Shown: positions 40,811 through 49,779 of the stretch, piece by piece | Layout of the letters: every line of letters starts with the position of its first letter | Numbering within the stretch: position 1 is the stretch's first letter | Source of the DNA: Candidatus Protistibacter heckmannii | Lineage (GTDB): Bacteria; Pseudomonadota; Gammaproteobacteria; Burkholderiales; Burkholderiaceae | Reading direction: 5' to 3' | Assembly (NCBI GenBank): GCA_025050535.1 | Contig: JALBVF010000001.1 | Span: 124,001 to 188,000, forward strand | Length of the DNA: 64,000 nucleotides | Translations under genes and position numbers: made by a program | Notes under the pieces: model-generated | The model's database searches: none | What the model was told of the DNA's origin: nothing | Seen by the model: the letters and a program-made list of their open reading frames with translations, nothing else

Positions 40811-41667
40811 TTGACACCGAGTAGTGCGTGCAGGCGCGGCGAGGTGGTCGTGTACTGAAGCTGGATGGCCTTGCCGGGGAAGACGTGCGCCGCCGCACCG
40901 TAGGCGGCGATGGTGGCTTCGTGGAAGCTGCAGACGATGAGCTTCTTCTTGCCGGGATAGGTGTTGATGTCGCCCACGGCGAAGACGCCGGGCAGGCTGG
41001 TGGAGAAGTCGGCTGTGTTCACCTGCAGCTGCTTGCGTTTCATGGTGAGGCCCCAGTCGGCGATGGGGCCGAGCTTGGGCGAGATGCCGAGCATGACGAG
41101 CAGCATGTCCAGGGGGAGGGCGCGGCTGGCGCCTTCGTTGTCGAGCACGTGCAGGGCGCCGGCGGCCTCCAGCGCCGCTTCGTCGCCGCTGCGCCGGCCG
41201 GCGGGCGCGGCGATGTCCTCGGGGCGGTGAACGAGCTGCGTGTCGGCGAAGGCGTCGATGCCTTCGATCTTCAAGGCGCGCGGCAGGAAGGCGCCGCCCC
41301 CCGCCGCGATGACGACGGTTTTCGCGGTGAAGCGCAGTCCGCCGGAGGCCTCGACGTCGAAGCGGCCGTCCACGCGCCGCGCCAGGGAGGCGACCTGCTG
41401 GCCGTAATGGAAGATGGGGGAGAAGGGCCGCGCCTGTTCGAGCAGGCGCACGCTCAGGTCCTGGCCGGTGCTCAAGGGCAGGCCGGGGATGTCGTAGATG
41501 GGGTTGTCGGGATAGAGCTCGGCGCACTGGCCGCCCGCGTCGGGGCTGGCTTCGACCACGTGGGCGCGGATTTCGAGCAGGCCGAGCTGGAAGACCTGGA
41601 ACAGCCCGACCGGCCCCGCGCCGACGACCAGCGCATCGGTTTCGATCGGCGCGGCCGGGGAGGTCAT
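40801..41667 (-). pseudogene. Ferredoxin/flavodoxin-NADP+ reductase (TrxB-like), NADP domain deleted
   Basis: A thioredoxin-reductase-like ferredoxin-NADP+ reductase. The FAD site DALVVGAGPVGLFQVFQLGLL, DAGGQCAELYP, VVIAAGGGAFLPRAL, then ISPKLGPIADWGL, GVFAVGDINTYPGKKKLIVCSFHEA and QYTTTSPRLHALLGV identify the family. It has 288 aa instead of about 340. After DIAAPAGRR the text jumps to SGDEAALEAAGALHVLDNEG, losing most of the NADPH-binding subdomain (the VVGGGDSALDWA motif and HRR segment). The deletion is in frame, so the gene stays open, but electron transfer from NADPH should be lost. fdxA lies 22 nt upstream. Confidence 0.8.
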
Positions 41668-41689
41668 GATCGGTGCGGGCCTTGCGGGA

Positions 41690-42013
41690 TCAGCGCTCCA
41701 GGTACTGGAGCTTGTCCTTGACGTCCTTCCATTGGTCGGCCCCGCCCAGTGCGGGCTTGGTCTTGGTGATGGAGGGCCAGTCGGTGGCGAGTTCGGCGTT
41801 GAGCTTGATGAACTTGATCTGGTCGACGGGCACGTCCTCTTCCGCGTAGATGGCGTTGACCGGGCACTCGGGCACGCACACCGCGCAGTCGATGCACTCG
41901 TCCGGGTCGATGGTCAGGAAATTCGGGCCTTCGCGGAAGCAGTCAACCGGGCAGACGTCGACGCAGTCGGTGTATTTGCAACGGATGCAGGATTCGGTCA
42001 CAACGTGAGTCAT
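41690..42013 (-). CDS. fdxA: Ferredoxin FdxA (3Fe-4S/4Fe-4S)
   Basis: A 107-aa seven-iron ferredoxin. [26 protein letters not shown] provides the first cluster ligands and [16 protein letters not shown] the second. The C-terminal extension ([24 protein letters not shown]) is typical of the FdxA class. ATG at 42013. It is intact and in the same orientation as the reductase remnant. IS copy 5 inserted about 50 nt upstream of its start, so its native promoter may have been displaced. Confidence 0.95.
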   Translation of the reverse strand: MTHVVTESCIRCKYTDCVDVCPVDCFREGPNFLTIDPDECIDCAVCVPECPVNAIYAEEDVPVDQIKFIKLNAELATDWPSITKTKPALGGADQWKDVKDKLQYLER

Positions 42014-42065
42014 GGTCGTACGCCAAAAAGGAATGCCAGATGAAAGAACCCGTAATTTTACCCTA

Positions 42066-42892
42066 TTGATTCGGCAGGAAGAAGTTTTCATGCGGCGTAT
42101 TTGACGCGGGGATCCTGGAAGTAGGATTTCACGCGTTCGAGATGGGTTTCGATGAACGCCATGTGGTTCTTTGCTGCGGCGTGTAATTTGGCCTTTGTTC
42201 TGACGGGGACTCATGTTCTGATGACATGTTTCAGGTCGGCGTTGAGTCGCTCATCCAGATTGAGCTCCGGGCTGTAGCTTGGCAGGTAAAAGACTTCGAT
42301 GTCGGCTTGGTGCTCGGCAAGCCATGCCTTGACCGGCTTGCAGTGATGCACGCTGAGGTTGTCGAGGATCAGGAACACTTTCTTGCCCGCGCGCTTGCCA
42401 TCGGCCACCAGCGCCTCGAAGAACTCAATGAGCTTCTCGTGGTTAAAGGTACCATCGATGATCATCCAGCTTGCCTTGCCCTGATTGGTCACTGTGGAAA
42501 TCATCGACAGCTTCTGTCGCGTACCTCTAACCGCCATCGTGACCGGGGTTTTCCCTTTGGGAGCATAACTGCGGCCCCGAACATCCGTATTCACCAACGC
42601 GGTTTCGTCACCCCAGTGAGTCTCGCCACCTTCGGCCTTGGCACGCTTCTCGATGGCCAGATACTCCTGATCGATCCACTGCTTGACAGACTCCGGTCGC
42701 TGTTCGTAAGCGCGCTTGATCGGCTTTTGCGGCGTGAAACCCCATGACTCCGTATCCCTTCCGATGCAACCTCACGACCTGCTTTCGCCTCTCGTGCAGT
42801 TGCTCCAGTTTCTGGTATCGAGCGTCTTCTTTTTCTATGCCAATTCAATGCAAGAAATGATAATAAGTTAAATCTTTACATTGCCGCATCAA
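42066..42892 (-). mobile_element. IS630-family element, copy 5 (827-bp deleted derivative, inversion boundary)
   Basis: Both ends are present (TTGATTCGGCAGGAAGAAG at 42066; right end ...GCCGCATCAA at 42892), flanked by TA (42064-42065, 42893-42894). It has the same 296-bp internal deletion as copy 1, with the same joint (GTGAAACCCC/ATGACTCCG), and shares several substitutions with it (LILDNLSVHH, GKTPVT). The transposase is frameshifted by the deletion. The codon at the transposase 5' end is ATA. Its right end abuts the 5' part of nucleoside permease 1. Confidence 0.93.
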
Positions 42893-43661
42893 TAAAGGCC
42901 ACGATGATCGCCGCGAAGCCGTAGCCCGGCGAGATCGAGGGCAGCAGCTGGCCGATCGGGCCGGTGACCTCGAAGGCGCCGGCCATGCCCGCCATGCCGC
43001 CGGAGATCAGCAGGGCCATGATCACCTCCACGTAGATGCCCACGTGCAGCCACGTGCCGGAGGCGACGTGCGGCAGCAGGAACATGTCAGCGAAGGGCTT
43101 GGACTGCGGGAAGTTCATGCCCTGCGGATCCTTGAGCGGGCCGTTGACGACGTACATCAGCGCGAGCTGCGCGATATAGGTCAGCATCAGCGAGACGAGG
43201 ATGACGTTGGTGTTGAACTTGTCGCGCAGGAAGGCTGTGATGGCCGACCAGAACGCGCCGCCGATCACGCCGGCGATGACCGCGAGCGTGAGGCCGGCCC
43301 AGCCGGGCATGGTTGGGTTTGGCACGTCGAAGTGCAGCACGACCGCGCTGGCGAAGATGCCGCCGACGATCAACTGGCCTTCAGCGCCGATGTTCCAGAT
43401 ATTGGCCAGGTAGGCCACCGACAGGCCCAGCGCGCAGAGAAGCAGCGGCACGGTCTTGAGCAGCAGCTCGCCGATGGCGCGCTTTTCGCGCACGGGGTCG
43501 ACCAGGAACACGCGCAGCCCCGCCACCGGATCCTTGCCCAGCATCACGAAGAGCAGCATGCCGAAGACCATGGTCAGCACCAGGGCCAGAACTGGCGAGA
43601 AATACGACATCTTCTTGGAGGGCGCACCGCGCAGCTCCAGCTTGAAGGCGAGATTAGCCAT
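42893..43661 (-). pseudogene. Nucleoside ABC transporter permease 1, 5' part (YufP/NupP-like)
   Basis: From ATG 43661: MANLAFKLELRGAPSKKMSYFSPVLALVLTMVFGMLLFVMLGKDPVAGLRVFLVDP is the diagnostic permease-1 N-terminus. Helices, IWNIGAEGQLIVGGIFAS and NTNVILVSLMLTYIAQL follow. The frame ends at the IS copy 5 boundary after GYGFAAIIVAF, and its continuation is at 11581-11742. Between HVGIYVEVIM and ALLISGGMAG some 30-40 residues of the cytoplasmic loop seem to be missing in frame. The start overlaps the 3' end of the ATPase gene by 8 nt, showing the original operon order. Confidence 0.9.
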
Positions 43662-45185
43662 GGTTCGCCTCCTGCTCGGAAGCTTGCTGGGCTGGGGCTT
43701 CATTGCCTTCCCACAGGCCGCTCATCCACAGGCCCACCTGCTCGCGCGTGGCCTGGGCGATGGGGATGGAGGGCGAGAGCTGGCCCTTGGCGATTACGTA
43801 GAGGAGCTCAGCAGCACCACTCAGCCTTCGCGGCGCAGGTCGAGGATCTCGTTGTGGATCTGCGCCGCGGCGCCCACGTCCACGCCCCAGGTGGGCTGGG
43901 CGATGACGAGCACCTTGGGCGCCTGCGAGATTTCGCGGCCGATGATGAATTTCTGAAGATTGCCGCCCGAGAGGCTCTTGGCGGGCGAGCCCCAGCCGCC
44001 GGCCTTCACGCCGAAGCGCTAGATGACCTTGGCGGCGGCGGTGGCGGCGAAGCCGCGGTTGACCATGCCGTTGTTGACGAAGGGCGGGCGGTGATTGGAG
44101 AGCTCCATGTTGTCGAACAGGTCCATCACCGGCACCGCGCCACGGCCCAGGCGCTCCTCGGGCACGAGGTTTAGGCCGAGATTGCGCCGCACGTCGGGGC
44201 CGAGCTTGCCGACGGGCTTGCCCTGCAGCACGACGGCCTGTTCCGCCGCGCGCTTGTCCTCGCCGGAGAGGGTGGCGAGCAGTTCCTGCTGGCCGTTGCC
44301 CGAGACGCCGGCGATGCCGACGATCTCGCCGGCGCGCACGTCGAGGTTGATGCCCTCGAGCGGCGTTGCGAAGGCATGCCCGCGCGGCAGGCTTAGGCCG
44401 ACCGTCTTCAGCCGCACTTCGCCGCCGTTGTTCGCTGGGCCGTGCTCGTTCTGCTTGGGCGCTTCGCCGATCATCATGCGCGAGAGGCTCGTGGCGGTCT
44501 CCTGGCGCGGATCGAAGGCGCCCGTCACCTTGCAGCCGCGCATCACCGTGGCGCTGTGGAACAGGACGCGGATTTCGTCGAGCTTGTGGCTGATGTAGAG
44601 GATGCTGCAGCCCTCGGCCGCGAGCTGGCGCAGCGTCATGAAGAGCTTCTGCACCGCCTGCGGCGTGAGCACCGAAGTGGGCTCGTCGAGGATGAGGAGC
44701 TGAGGATTGGTGAGCCAGCTGCGCACGATCTCCACGCGCTGGTGCTCGCCCACGGAGAGCGTGTGCACGTGACGGTCCGGCTCCAGCGGCAGGCCGTACT
44801 TATCGCCGGTCTCGCGGATCTGGCTCGCCAGCTTGTCCATCGGCACGCCGGGCGGCAGGCCCAGGGCGATGTTCTCAGTGAAGGTGAGCGTATCAAAGAA
44901 GGAGAAGTGCTGGAACACCATCGAGATGCCTAGCTTGCGGGCGTCCTGCGGCGTGGCGATCTCCACCTGCCGGTCGTTCCAGAGCATTTCGCCGGCGTCG
45001 GGTTTCACCGCGCCGAAGATGATTTTCATCAGGGTGGATTTTCCGGCGCCGTTTTCGTCGAGTACCGCGTGGATTTCTCCGGGGGCCACCTCAAGGCTGA
45101 CATTGTCGTTGGCGACGACGCTGGGACAGACCTTTCTGATTCCCGTCAATTTCAGACGGAGTTCGCCGGGGGTCGTGCTGCTCAA
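43654..45185 (-). pseudogene. Nucleoside ABC transporter ATP-binding protein (YufO/NupO-like), broken
   Basis: A double-cassette ATPase for the BMP-type transporter. From ATG 45185 the first cassette shows Walker A as DENGAGKST, where GENGAGKST is expected (first Gly replaced by Asp), then LSVGEHQRVEIVR and LLILDEPTSVLTPQ. The second cassette shows GIAGVSGNGQQELLATLSG. An in-frame TAG at 44019-44021 interrupts before RFGVKAGGWGSPAKSLSGGNLQKFIIGREI. Near 43825, after LDLRREG, the frame breaks again. The tail LLYVIAKGQLSPSIPIAQATREQVGLWMSGLW in another frame ends at TAA 43654, overlapping the permease 1 start. No functional ATPase is possible. Confidence 0.88.
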
Positions 45186-45370
45186 TTTAGAGGCTCTCCA
45201 AGCTGATTATGTAATTGATTTCGCTTAATCCGGTAAGCAAGCAGCATGCCATTGGCTGGCCGGATTATTGGGAAAAGTACTAGAAACGCTGGGGCGCCGG
45301 GTAAAATACCGCTTTTTTCTGGCCGCCCAGCCATCCTCCGGACGCATGCGCCGGCCTCTAGGAGAGAAGA

Positions 45371-45913
45371 ATGAATTTGCCGGTGAGCGACGACAAGGAT
45401 CTCTGGGTTTCCTGGGACGATTATCACAAGCTGATCGACAGACTGGCCCTGCTGGTGCATGAATCCGGCTGGAAATTCGACCAGATCCTCTGCCTGGCGC
45501 GCGGCGGTCTGCGCGTGGGCGATCAGCTCTCGCGCATCTACGACGTGCCGCTCGCCATCCTCGCCAGCAGCAGCTACCGCGAAGCCGCCGGCACCGTGCA
45601 GGGCAAGCTCGACATCGCGCAATACATCACCATGACACGCGGCAAGCTCGAAGGGAAGATTCTGCTCGTCGACGACCTCGTCGATTCCGGCGAAACCCTC
45701 GAGGCGGTGGGCGAGCATTTTAGCGTCTCTTATCCCGGCGTCACCGAAGTGAAAACCGCGGTGCTCTGGTACAAGAACTGCTCGAGAGTGAAGCCCGATT
45801 ATTATGTCGATTATCTGCCGACGAATCCCTGGATTCACCAGCCCTTCGAAGAATACGACACGCTGCGTCCCTTCCATCTGGCTGCCCGGGTGAAGCGCGG
45901 CAGCCGCGAATAA
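45371..45913 (+). CDS. Purine-type phosphoribosyltransferase (Gpt/hypoxanthine-guanine-like)
   Basis: A type I phosphoribosyltransferase of 180 aa. ATG 45371 lies 7 nt after AGGAGAGA. LWVSWDDYHKLIDRLA, QILCLARGGLRVGDQLS, and the PRPP-binding loop ILLVDDLVDSGETLEAV define the family; the flexible hood and C-terminal WIHQPFEEYD resemble xanthine/guanine salvage enzymes. It diverges from the nucleoside transporter operon with a 185-bp shared upstream region, which suits a salvage enzyme acting on imported bases. It is intact, unlike the transporter. Confidence 0.88.
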   Translation: MNLPVSDDKDLWVSWDDYHKLIDRLALLVHESGWKFDQILCLARGGLRVGDQLSRIYDVPLAILASSSYREAAGTVQGKLDIAQYITMTRGKLEGKILLVDDLVDSGETLEAVGEHFSVSYPGVTEVKTAVLWYKNCSRVKPDYYVDYLPTNPWIHQPFEEYDTLRPFHLAARVKRGSRE

Positions 45914-45919
45914 TCCTGC

Positions 45920-45953
45920 GGGGATATCTCCCTTTTATATGTGAGACATCCCC
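45920..45953. other. Hairpin between phosphoribosyltransferase and glycine-zipper genes
   Basis: GGGGATATCTC / GAGACATCCCC pair at 10 of 11 positions around a 12-nt loop. There is no T-tract, so it may be a transcript-stabilising or terminating hairpin. Confidence 0.45.
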
Positions 45954-46064
45954 TACAGGCTTGCAATTATTGGCTTTCCTGGCAATCCCTGCGCGAACTT
46001 TTTGCGCGATTTTTTCCTATCACGGATGTTTTCAAAAACGCCTGAAAGGCCCGAGGAGAAAATC

Positions 46065-46682
46065 ATGGGAATGCCCCAAGTCCAACCTAGAAATAATCTG
46101 ACGCTGTTGTGGATCGCCTGCGTGGCGGTCATTCTGTTTTGCGCCACCGGCGTCGCGGCCATCATGGGATGGTTGCCTATTTCCAAGGGCGACGTGCGCG
46201 CCGAAACGACGGTGGCGGAAGCCGCCAAGCCCGCCGACATCCCGGCGCTGAACGCGCCCGCCGCTCCCACGCAGCAGGCCGCGGCGCAAATCGCGGCACC
46301 TTCCAAGCCCGTACCAGTCAAGCCGGTCGCGCCTTCGAGCGCATCGAAGTCCGCGCCCAGCACCTATGCTTCGGCCAGCAAGCCGGTCTGCACGTTCTGC
46401 GGCGTGATCTCCTCGATCAAGGAGGAAGAGGTCAAAGGTGAGGCCAGCGGCATCGGCGCCATCGGCGGCGGCAACGGCCGTATCCTCGGCGCAGTGCTCG
46501 GCGGCGTGGCCGGCGGTCTGGTCGGCAACGAAACCGAGAAGCGCATCCGCTCGGTCAAGCGCTATGTCGTCACGCTGCGCATGGACGACGGCGCCGTGCG
46601 CAAGCTCTACGAGAAGGAAATGCCCAGCCAGCAGGTGGGCGAGCGCGTGAAGATCGTCCAGGGCGAAATGCAGTCGATCTGA
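46065..46682 (+). CDS. Glycine-zipper 2TM domain envelope protein
   Basis: A 205-aa protein from ATG 46065 with GAGGAGAA upstream. It has one N-terminal membrane anchor (LTLLWIACVAVILFCATGVAAIMG), an Ala/Pro/Lys-rich linker (about residues 50-110), a CTFC motif, a glycine zipper (GIGAIGGGNGRILGAVLGGVAGGLVGNETEKRIRS) and a C-terminal strand domain (YVVTLRMDDGAVRKLYE). This resembles the SlyB/Rick_17kDa-like envelope proteins common in Burkholderiales. The zipper looks shorter than in relatives, perhaps through a small in-frame deletion. Likely cell-envelope maintenance; the exact role is unknown. Confidence 0.8.
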   Translation: MGMPQVQPRNNLTLLWIACVAVILFCATGVAAIMGWLPISKGDVRAETTVAEAAKPADIPALNAPAAPTQQAAAQIAAPSKPVPVKPVAPSSASKSAPSTYASASKPVCTFCGVISSIKEEEVKGEASGIGAIGGGNGRILGAVLGGVAGGLVGNETEKRIRSVKRYVVTLRMDDGAVRKLYEKEMPSQQVGERVKIVQGEMQSI

Positions 46683-46729
46683 CGGTCCGATCGAGGCCGG
46701 TCAACCGATCAGCCGATCCGTCAATCAAC

Positions 46730-47178
46730 TCAGGGCAGGAACACCAGCTCCAGGAAGGTGGCGAAGATCACCAGATGCCCCAGGCCGGACAGCACGTTCG
46801 TCCGGCCTGTGCCGAAGGTCAACACACTGACGAAGAGCGTCAGAACCAGCAGCACGATGTCCCTCTGGTTCAAACCCATCTGCAGCGGCTTGCCCAATAG
46901 CAGCGAAGTCACCGCCACGGCGGGAATCGTCAGGCCGATGGTGGCCAGCGCCGATCCCAGCGCGAGGTTCACGCTCTTTTTCAGCAGATTGCGCTTGGCC
47001 ACCTGCAGCGCGGCGATGCTCTCCGGCGCCAGCACGATCAGCGCCACAATGATGCCGCTCAAGGCCGGCGGCGCGCCCGCGGCGCTCAACGAGGCGTCGA
47101 TCAGAAGCGAGAACTTCTTCGCGATCAGGATCACGCCGCCCAGCGAAAGCAGCAGAGACAGCAGCGACACCGAATGGC
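46730..47178 (-). pseudogene. Calcium/proton antiporter ChaA, C-terminal fragment
   Basis: The frame encodes VSLLSLLLSLGGVILIAKKFSLLIDASL, GIIVALIVLAPESIAALQVAKRN, NLALGSALATIGLTIPAVAVTSLLLG and FGTGRTNVLSGLGHLVIFATFLELVFLP, the second half of a Ca2+:cation antiporter with its alpha-repeat motif (GSALATIGLTIP). About 150 residues remain of roughly 350. Upstream of about 47175 the sequence abruptly becomes the plus-strand cupin gene. A deletion removed the 5' half of chaA and the shared upstream region. Confidence 0.8.
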
Positions 47179-47549
47179 GCACCGACGGCCTGTGCGACTT
47201 TTTCCTGTACAGCGACCTGGTGGTGTCCGACGCCACTAACGGCAAGGTCATCGCCCACCTGGTCAAGGCCAACAAGCCGCCTGTGGACGGCACCGGCTGG
47301 CACAAGCACGTCGCCGAATTCCAGATCGTCATCATGATGAAGGGCTGGGCGCGCTTCATGTACGAGGACAAGGAAACCCTGGTCTCGGCCGGCGACTTCG
47401 TGCACCAGCGCCCCGGCATCACCCACTACCTGTTCGACTATTCGTCGGACATGGAATACCTGGAAATCGTCAGCCCCGCCGACTTGGGCACCGTCGAGGT
47501 GGAAAGCCCGACCGACAAGGTGCCAGGCATCACCCCTGGAAGTGAATGC
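47166..47549 (+). pseudogene. Cupin-domain protein, 5'-truncated fragment
   Basis: The frame contains the two cupin motifs: GTGWHKHVAEFQIVIMMKGWARFMYEDKE (metal-binding His and Glu) and GDFVHQRPGITHYLFDYS. There is no start codon: conserved sequence begins at about 47172 (EWRTDGLCDFFLYSD), directly at the junction with the chaA fragment. At the 3' end no stop is met and the frame runs straight into the oxygenase gene, so the cupin stop may also have been lost. It probably once acted with the adjacent oxygenase. Confidence 0.75.
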
Positions 47550-48542
47550 ATGATCGTCTACACCCCGCCCGTCACGTTGGACCGTCTGCCGGTCATCGAC
47601 CTCGGACCCTGGCTTGACGGCAGCGACCGGGCCGGCGTGGCGGCCCAGTTGCACGCCAATGCGCAGAAGCGCGACTTCTTCTACATCGCCAACCACGGCA
47701 TCCCCGACGGCCTGATGGCCTCCATGCTCGACCTGGTCGAACGCTTCTTCAAGCTGCCGGCGCCGGTGCGCATGCAGGTCGAGATCGGCAAGTCCACCTG
47801 CCGGCGCGGTTATGAGCCGATGCAGTACCAGACGCTGGACCTGGGCTCGCCCCCGGACCTGAAGGAAAGCTTTTTCATCGGCGAGGACTTCGGCCCCGAG
47901 CATCCCTATGTGAAGGCCGGCCTGCCCAACTACGGCGCCAACCAATGGCTCTCCGACGAGGATTGCGGCATGCAGGAATTCCGCCCGACGCTGGAGCGCT
48001 ATTTCCGCATGACCCGCGCGCTGGCCGAGGAGATGATGCGCATGTTCGCCATGGCGGTGGACATGCCCGCGGACCATTTCGATCCGGCCATGGTCGATCC
48101 GATTGGCATGCTGCACCTGATCCACCATCCACCGCAGCCGGGCGACACCGAATTCAACCAGCTTGGCTGTGGCGCGCACACCGACTGGGTCGCCTTCACC
48201 CTGCTGCTAAAGGACGCCGGCGGCCTGGAAGTCTGCGACGCGGCGGGCCTCTGGATCACCGCCGACCCCATCCCCGGCACGCTGCTGATCAACCTCGGCG
48301 ACATGATGCCGCGCTGGACCAACGGCCTGTACCACTCCAATCTGCACCGGGTGAAGAACAAGAACCCGCACCGCCACCGCTATTCGATCCCCTACTTCTA
48401 CGATCCGAATTTCTACGCCAAGGTGGAATGCCTGCTGACCATGCTGGGCGCCGGCGAGACGCCGCTGTTCGCGCCCTGCACGGTGGGCGAGCACATCGAC
48501 GATATGTACAAGAAGACCTTCGTGGTGGAAGCCACCGCCTGA
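47550..48542 (+). CDS. Isopenicillin N synthase-family Fe(II)/2-oxoglutarate oxygenase
   Basis: A 330-aa nonhaem iron oxygenase. From ATG 47550 (GGAAG upstream): LDRLPVIDLGPWLDG and FFYIANHGIPDGLMASMLDLVERFFKLP (N-terminal DIOX_N domain), CRRGYEPMQYQTLD, DLKESFFIGEDFG, then the double-stranded helix core with HTDWVAFTLLLKD (HxD iron ligands), LLINLGDMMPRWTNGLYHSNLHRV (distal His) and HRHRYSIPYFYDP (the RxS that binds 2-oxoglutarate). All ligands are present and there is no lesion. Adjacent cupin and ABC transporter genes suggest oxidation of an imported metabolite; the substrate is unknown. Confidence 0.9.
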   Translation: MIVYTPPVTLDRLPVIDLGPWLDGSDRAGVAAQLHANAQKRDFFYIANHGIPDGLMASMLDLVERFFKLPAPVRMQVEIGKSTCRRGYEPMQYQTLDLGSPPDLKESFFIGEDFGPEHPYVKAGLPNYGANQWLSDEDCGMQEFRPTLERYFRMTRALAEEMMRMFAMAVDMPADHFDPAMVDPIGMLHLIHHPPQPGDTEFNQLGCGAHTDWVAFTLLLKDAGGLEVCDAAGLWITADPIPGTLLINLGDMMPRWTNGLYHSNLHRVKNKNPHRHRYSIPYFYDPNFYAKVECLLTMLGAGETPLFAPCTVGEHIDDMYKKTFVVEATA

Positions 48543-48557
48543 GCGGCCCCTCCCAGG

Positions 48558-48590
48558 AAAAAGGGCCAGGAAACCCCGGGCTCTTTTTTG
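48558..48590 (+). terminator. Rho-independent terminator after the oxygenase gene
   Basis: AAAAAGGGCC, a loop, then GGGCTCTTTTTT form a stem ending in six T residues, about 15 nt after the stop codon. Confidence 0.75.
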
Positions 48591-48688
48591 CACCCGGCCT
48601 CGGGTCAAAAAAATGCCGGGCGGCTCGCGCCGTCCGGAAAATCTGGAGTTAGACAAGACAACCGGTAATACGTACAGCGAAGGAAATC

Positions 48689-49664
48689 TCAGGGCAGGAC
48701 TTTCAGATCCTTGACGGCGTCCAGGGTGTACGCCTTCTTGTAGTCCGTCGTGGGCTTGAGGAGCTTGGCCACAACCATGAAGTCGTAGGTGCCCTTCCAG
48801 CGCGCGTCGGTCATGGTCATGATGCCGCTCTTGGCCGCGTCGCCGCTGGTGACCAGCTTGTATTCCTTGAGCTTGGCGATGCCGAAGGCGATCTTCTCGT
48901 CGGTCTGCTGCGGATCGTCCTTCTTGATCAGCACATTGGCGAGCGCGGGATTGGTGAAGTAGTTCTTCCAGCCCTGGGCCGACGCGGCGACGAATTTTTT
49001 CACCACCTCGGGGTTCTTCTCAAGATAGGCGCGCGTAGTGATCACGGTGGTGGCGTACAGGGGGTAGCCGTAGTCGGCCATCAGGAAGATGGTCGGGTTG
49101 AAGCCGCCCTTCTGGATCATCAGGGTTTCAGAGGTGATGTAGCCCTGCTGCGACAGGTTCTTGTCGGCGATGAAGGGCTGCACGCTGAAGGTGTAGGGGC
49201 GGATCTGGTCGTAGGTGAAGCCGAACTTACCGCGCAGCCACCGGCCAGAAGGTCACGTTGCTGGTGGCGGCGATGGCGATGGGCTTGCCATTGAGCGCTT
49301 CGAACTTCTTGATGTCGGGATGCGCGAAGATGGCCTGCGGATCCTTCTGGAAGGCAGCCGCCACGGTCACGACGGGGAAGCCGTCCTCGACCGCCTTGAG
49401 CACCTGCAGGTCGTAGCCCATGATCATGTCGGCCTGGCCGGCGAATAGGAGCTGCAGGCCGTTGATCTGCGGGCCGCCAATCTTGATCTCGACGTCGAGA
49501 CCGGCCTTCTTGTAGGTGCCGTCGGCCAGCGCCTGGTAGAAGCCACCGTGTTCCGCCTCGGCGAACCAGTTGGTCAGGAAGCGCACCGTCGTCTTGGCGA
49601 AGGCCGCGCTGGAGCAGACGGCGGCGATCGCCAGCACGCCTGCCTTGAGCATCTTGTTGAGCAT
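48689..49664 (-). pseudogene. NMT1/THI5-type ABC substrate-binding protein, one-base frameshift
   Basis: A periplasmic binding protein of the NMT1/THI5-like (SsuA/ThiY) class. ATG 49664 is preceded by GGAGAA. Residues 1-23 form a signal peptide (MLNKMLKAGVLAIAAVCSSAAFA). TVRFLTNWFAEAEHGGFYQALADGTYKKAGLDVEI, GQADMIMGYDLQVL and GKPIAIAATSNVTFWP are typical. At about 49240 an extra G (CCGGTGG instead of CCGTGG) shifts the frame. The remainder (LRGKFGFTYDQIRPYTFSVQPFIAD...) is intact to 48689. One base is the only lesion, so error or very recent mutation is possible. Confidence 0.85.
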
Positions 49665-49779
49665 GTAGTTCTCCATGAGAGTGACGTAGAGATTTAGCAA
49701 GTCCGGTGCCAGCGCCCTGTTGCGCTTGTTGCCAAATCCAGCACCCCATGTTGCCGGAAAGACAGCACCCGCCCCGCCA

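Noticed and set aside
45186-45370. A purine riboswitch between the nucleoside ATPase and phosphoribosyltransferase genes
   Set aside because: No conserved purine-aptamer core could be recognised in the 185 bp.
46758-48542. A single 594-codon frame that would be a cupin-oxygenase fusion protein
   Set aside because: Its first 130 codons are antisense to the chaA fragment, and the oxygenase has its own ATG with a ribosome site. The continuous frame is a deletion by-product.
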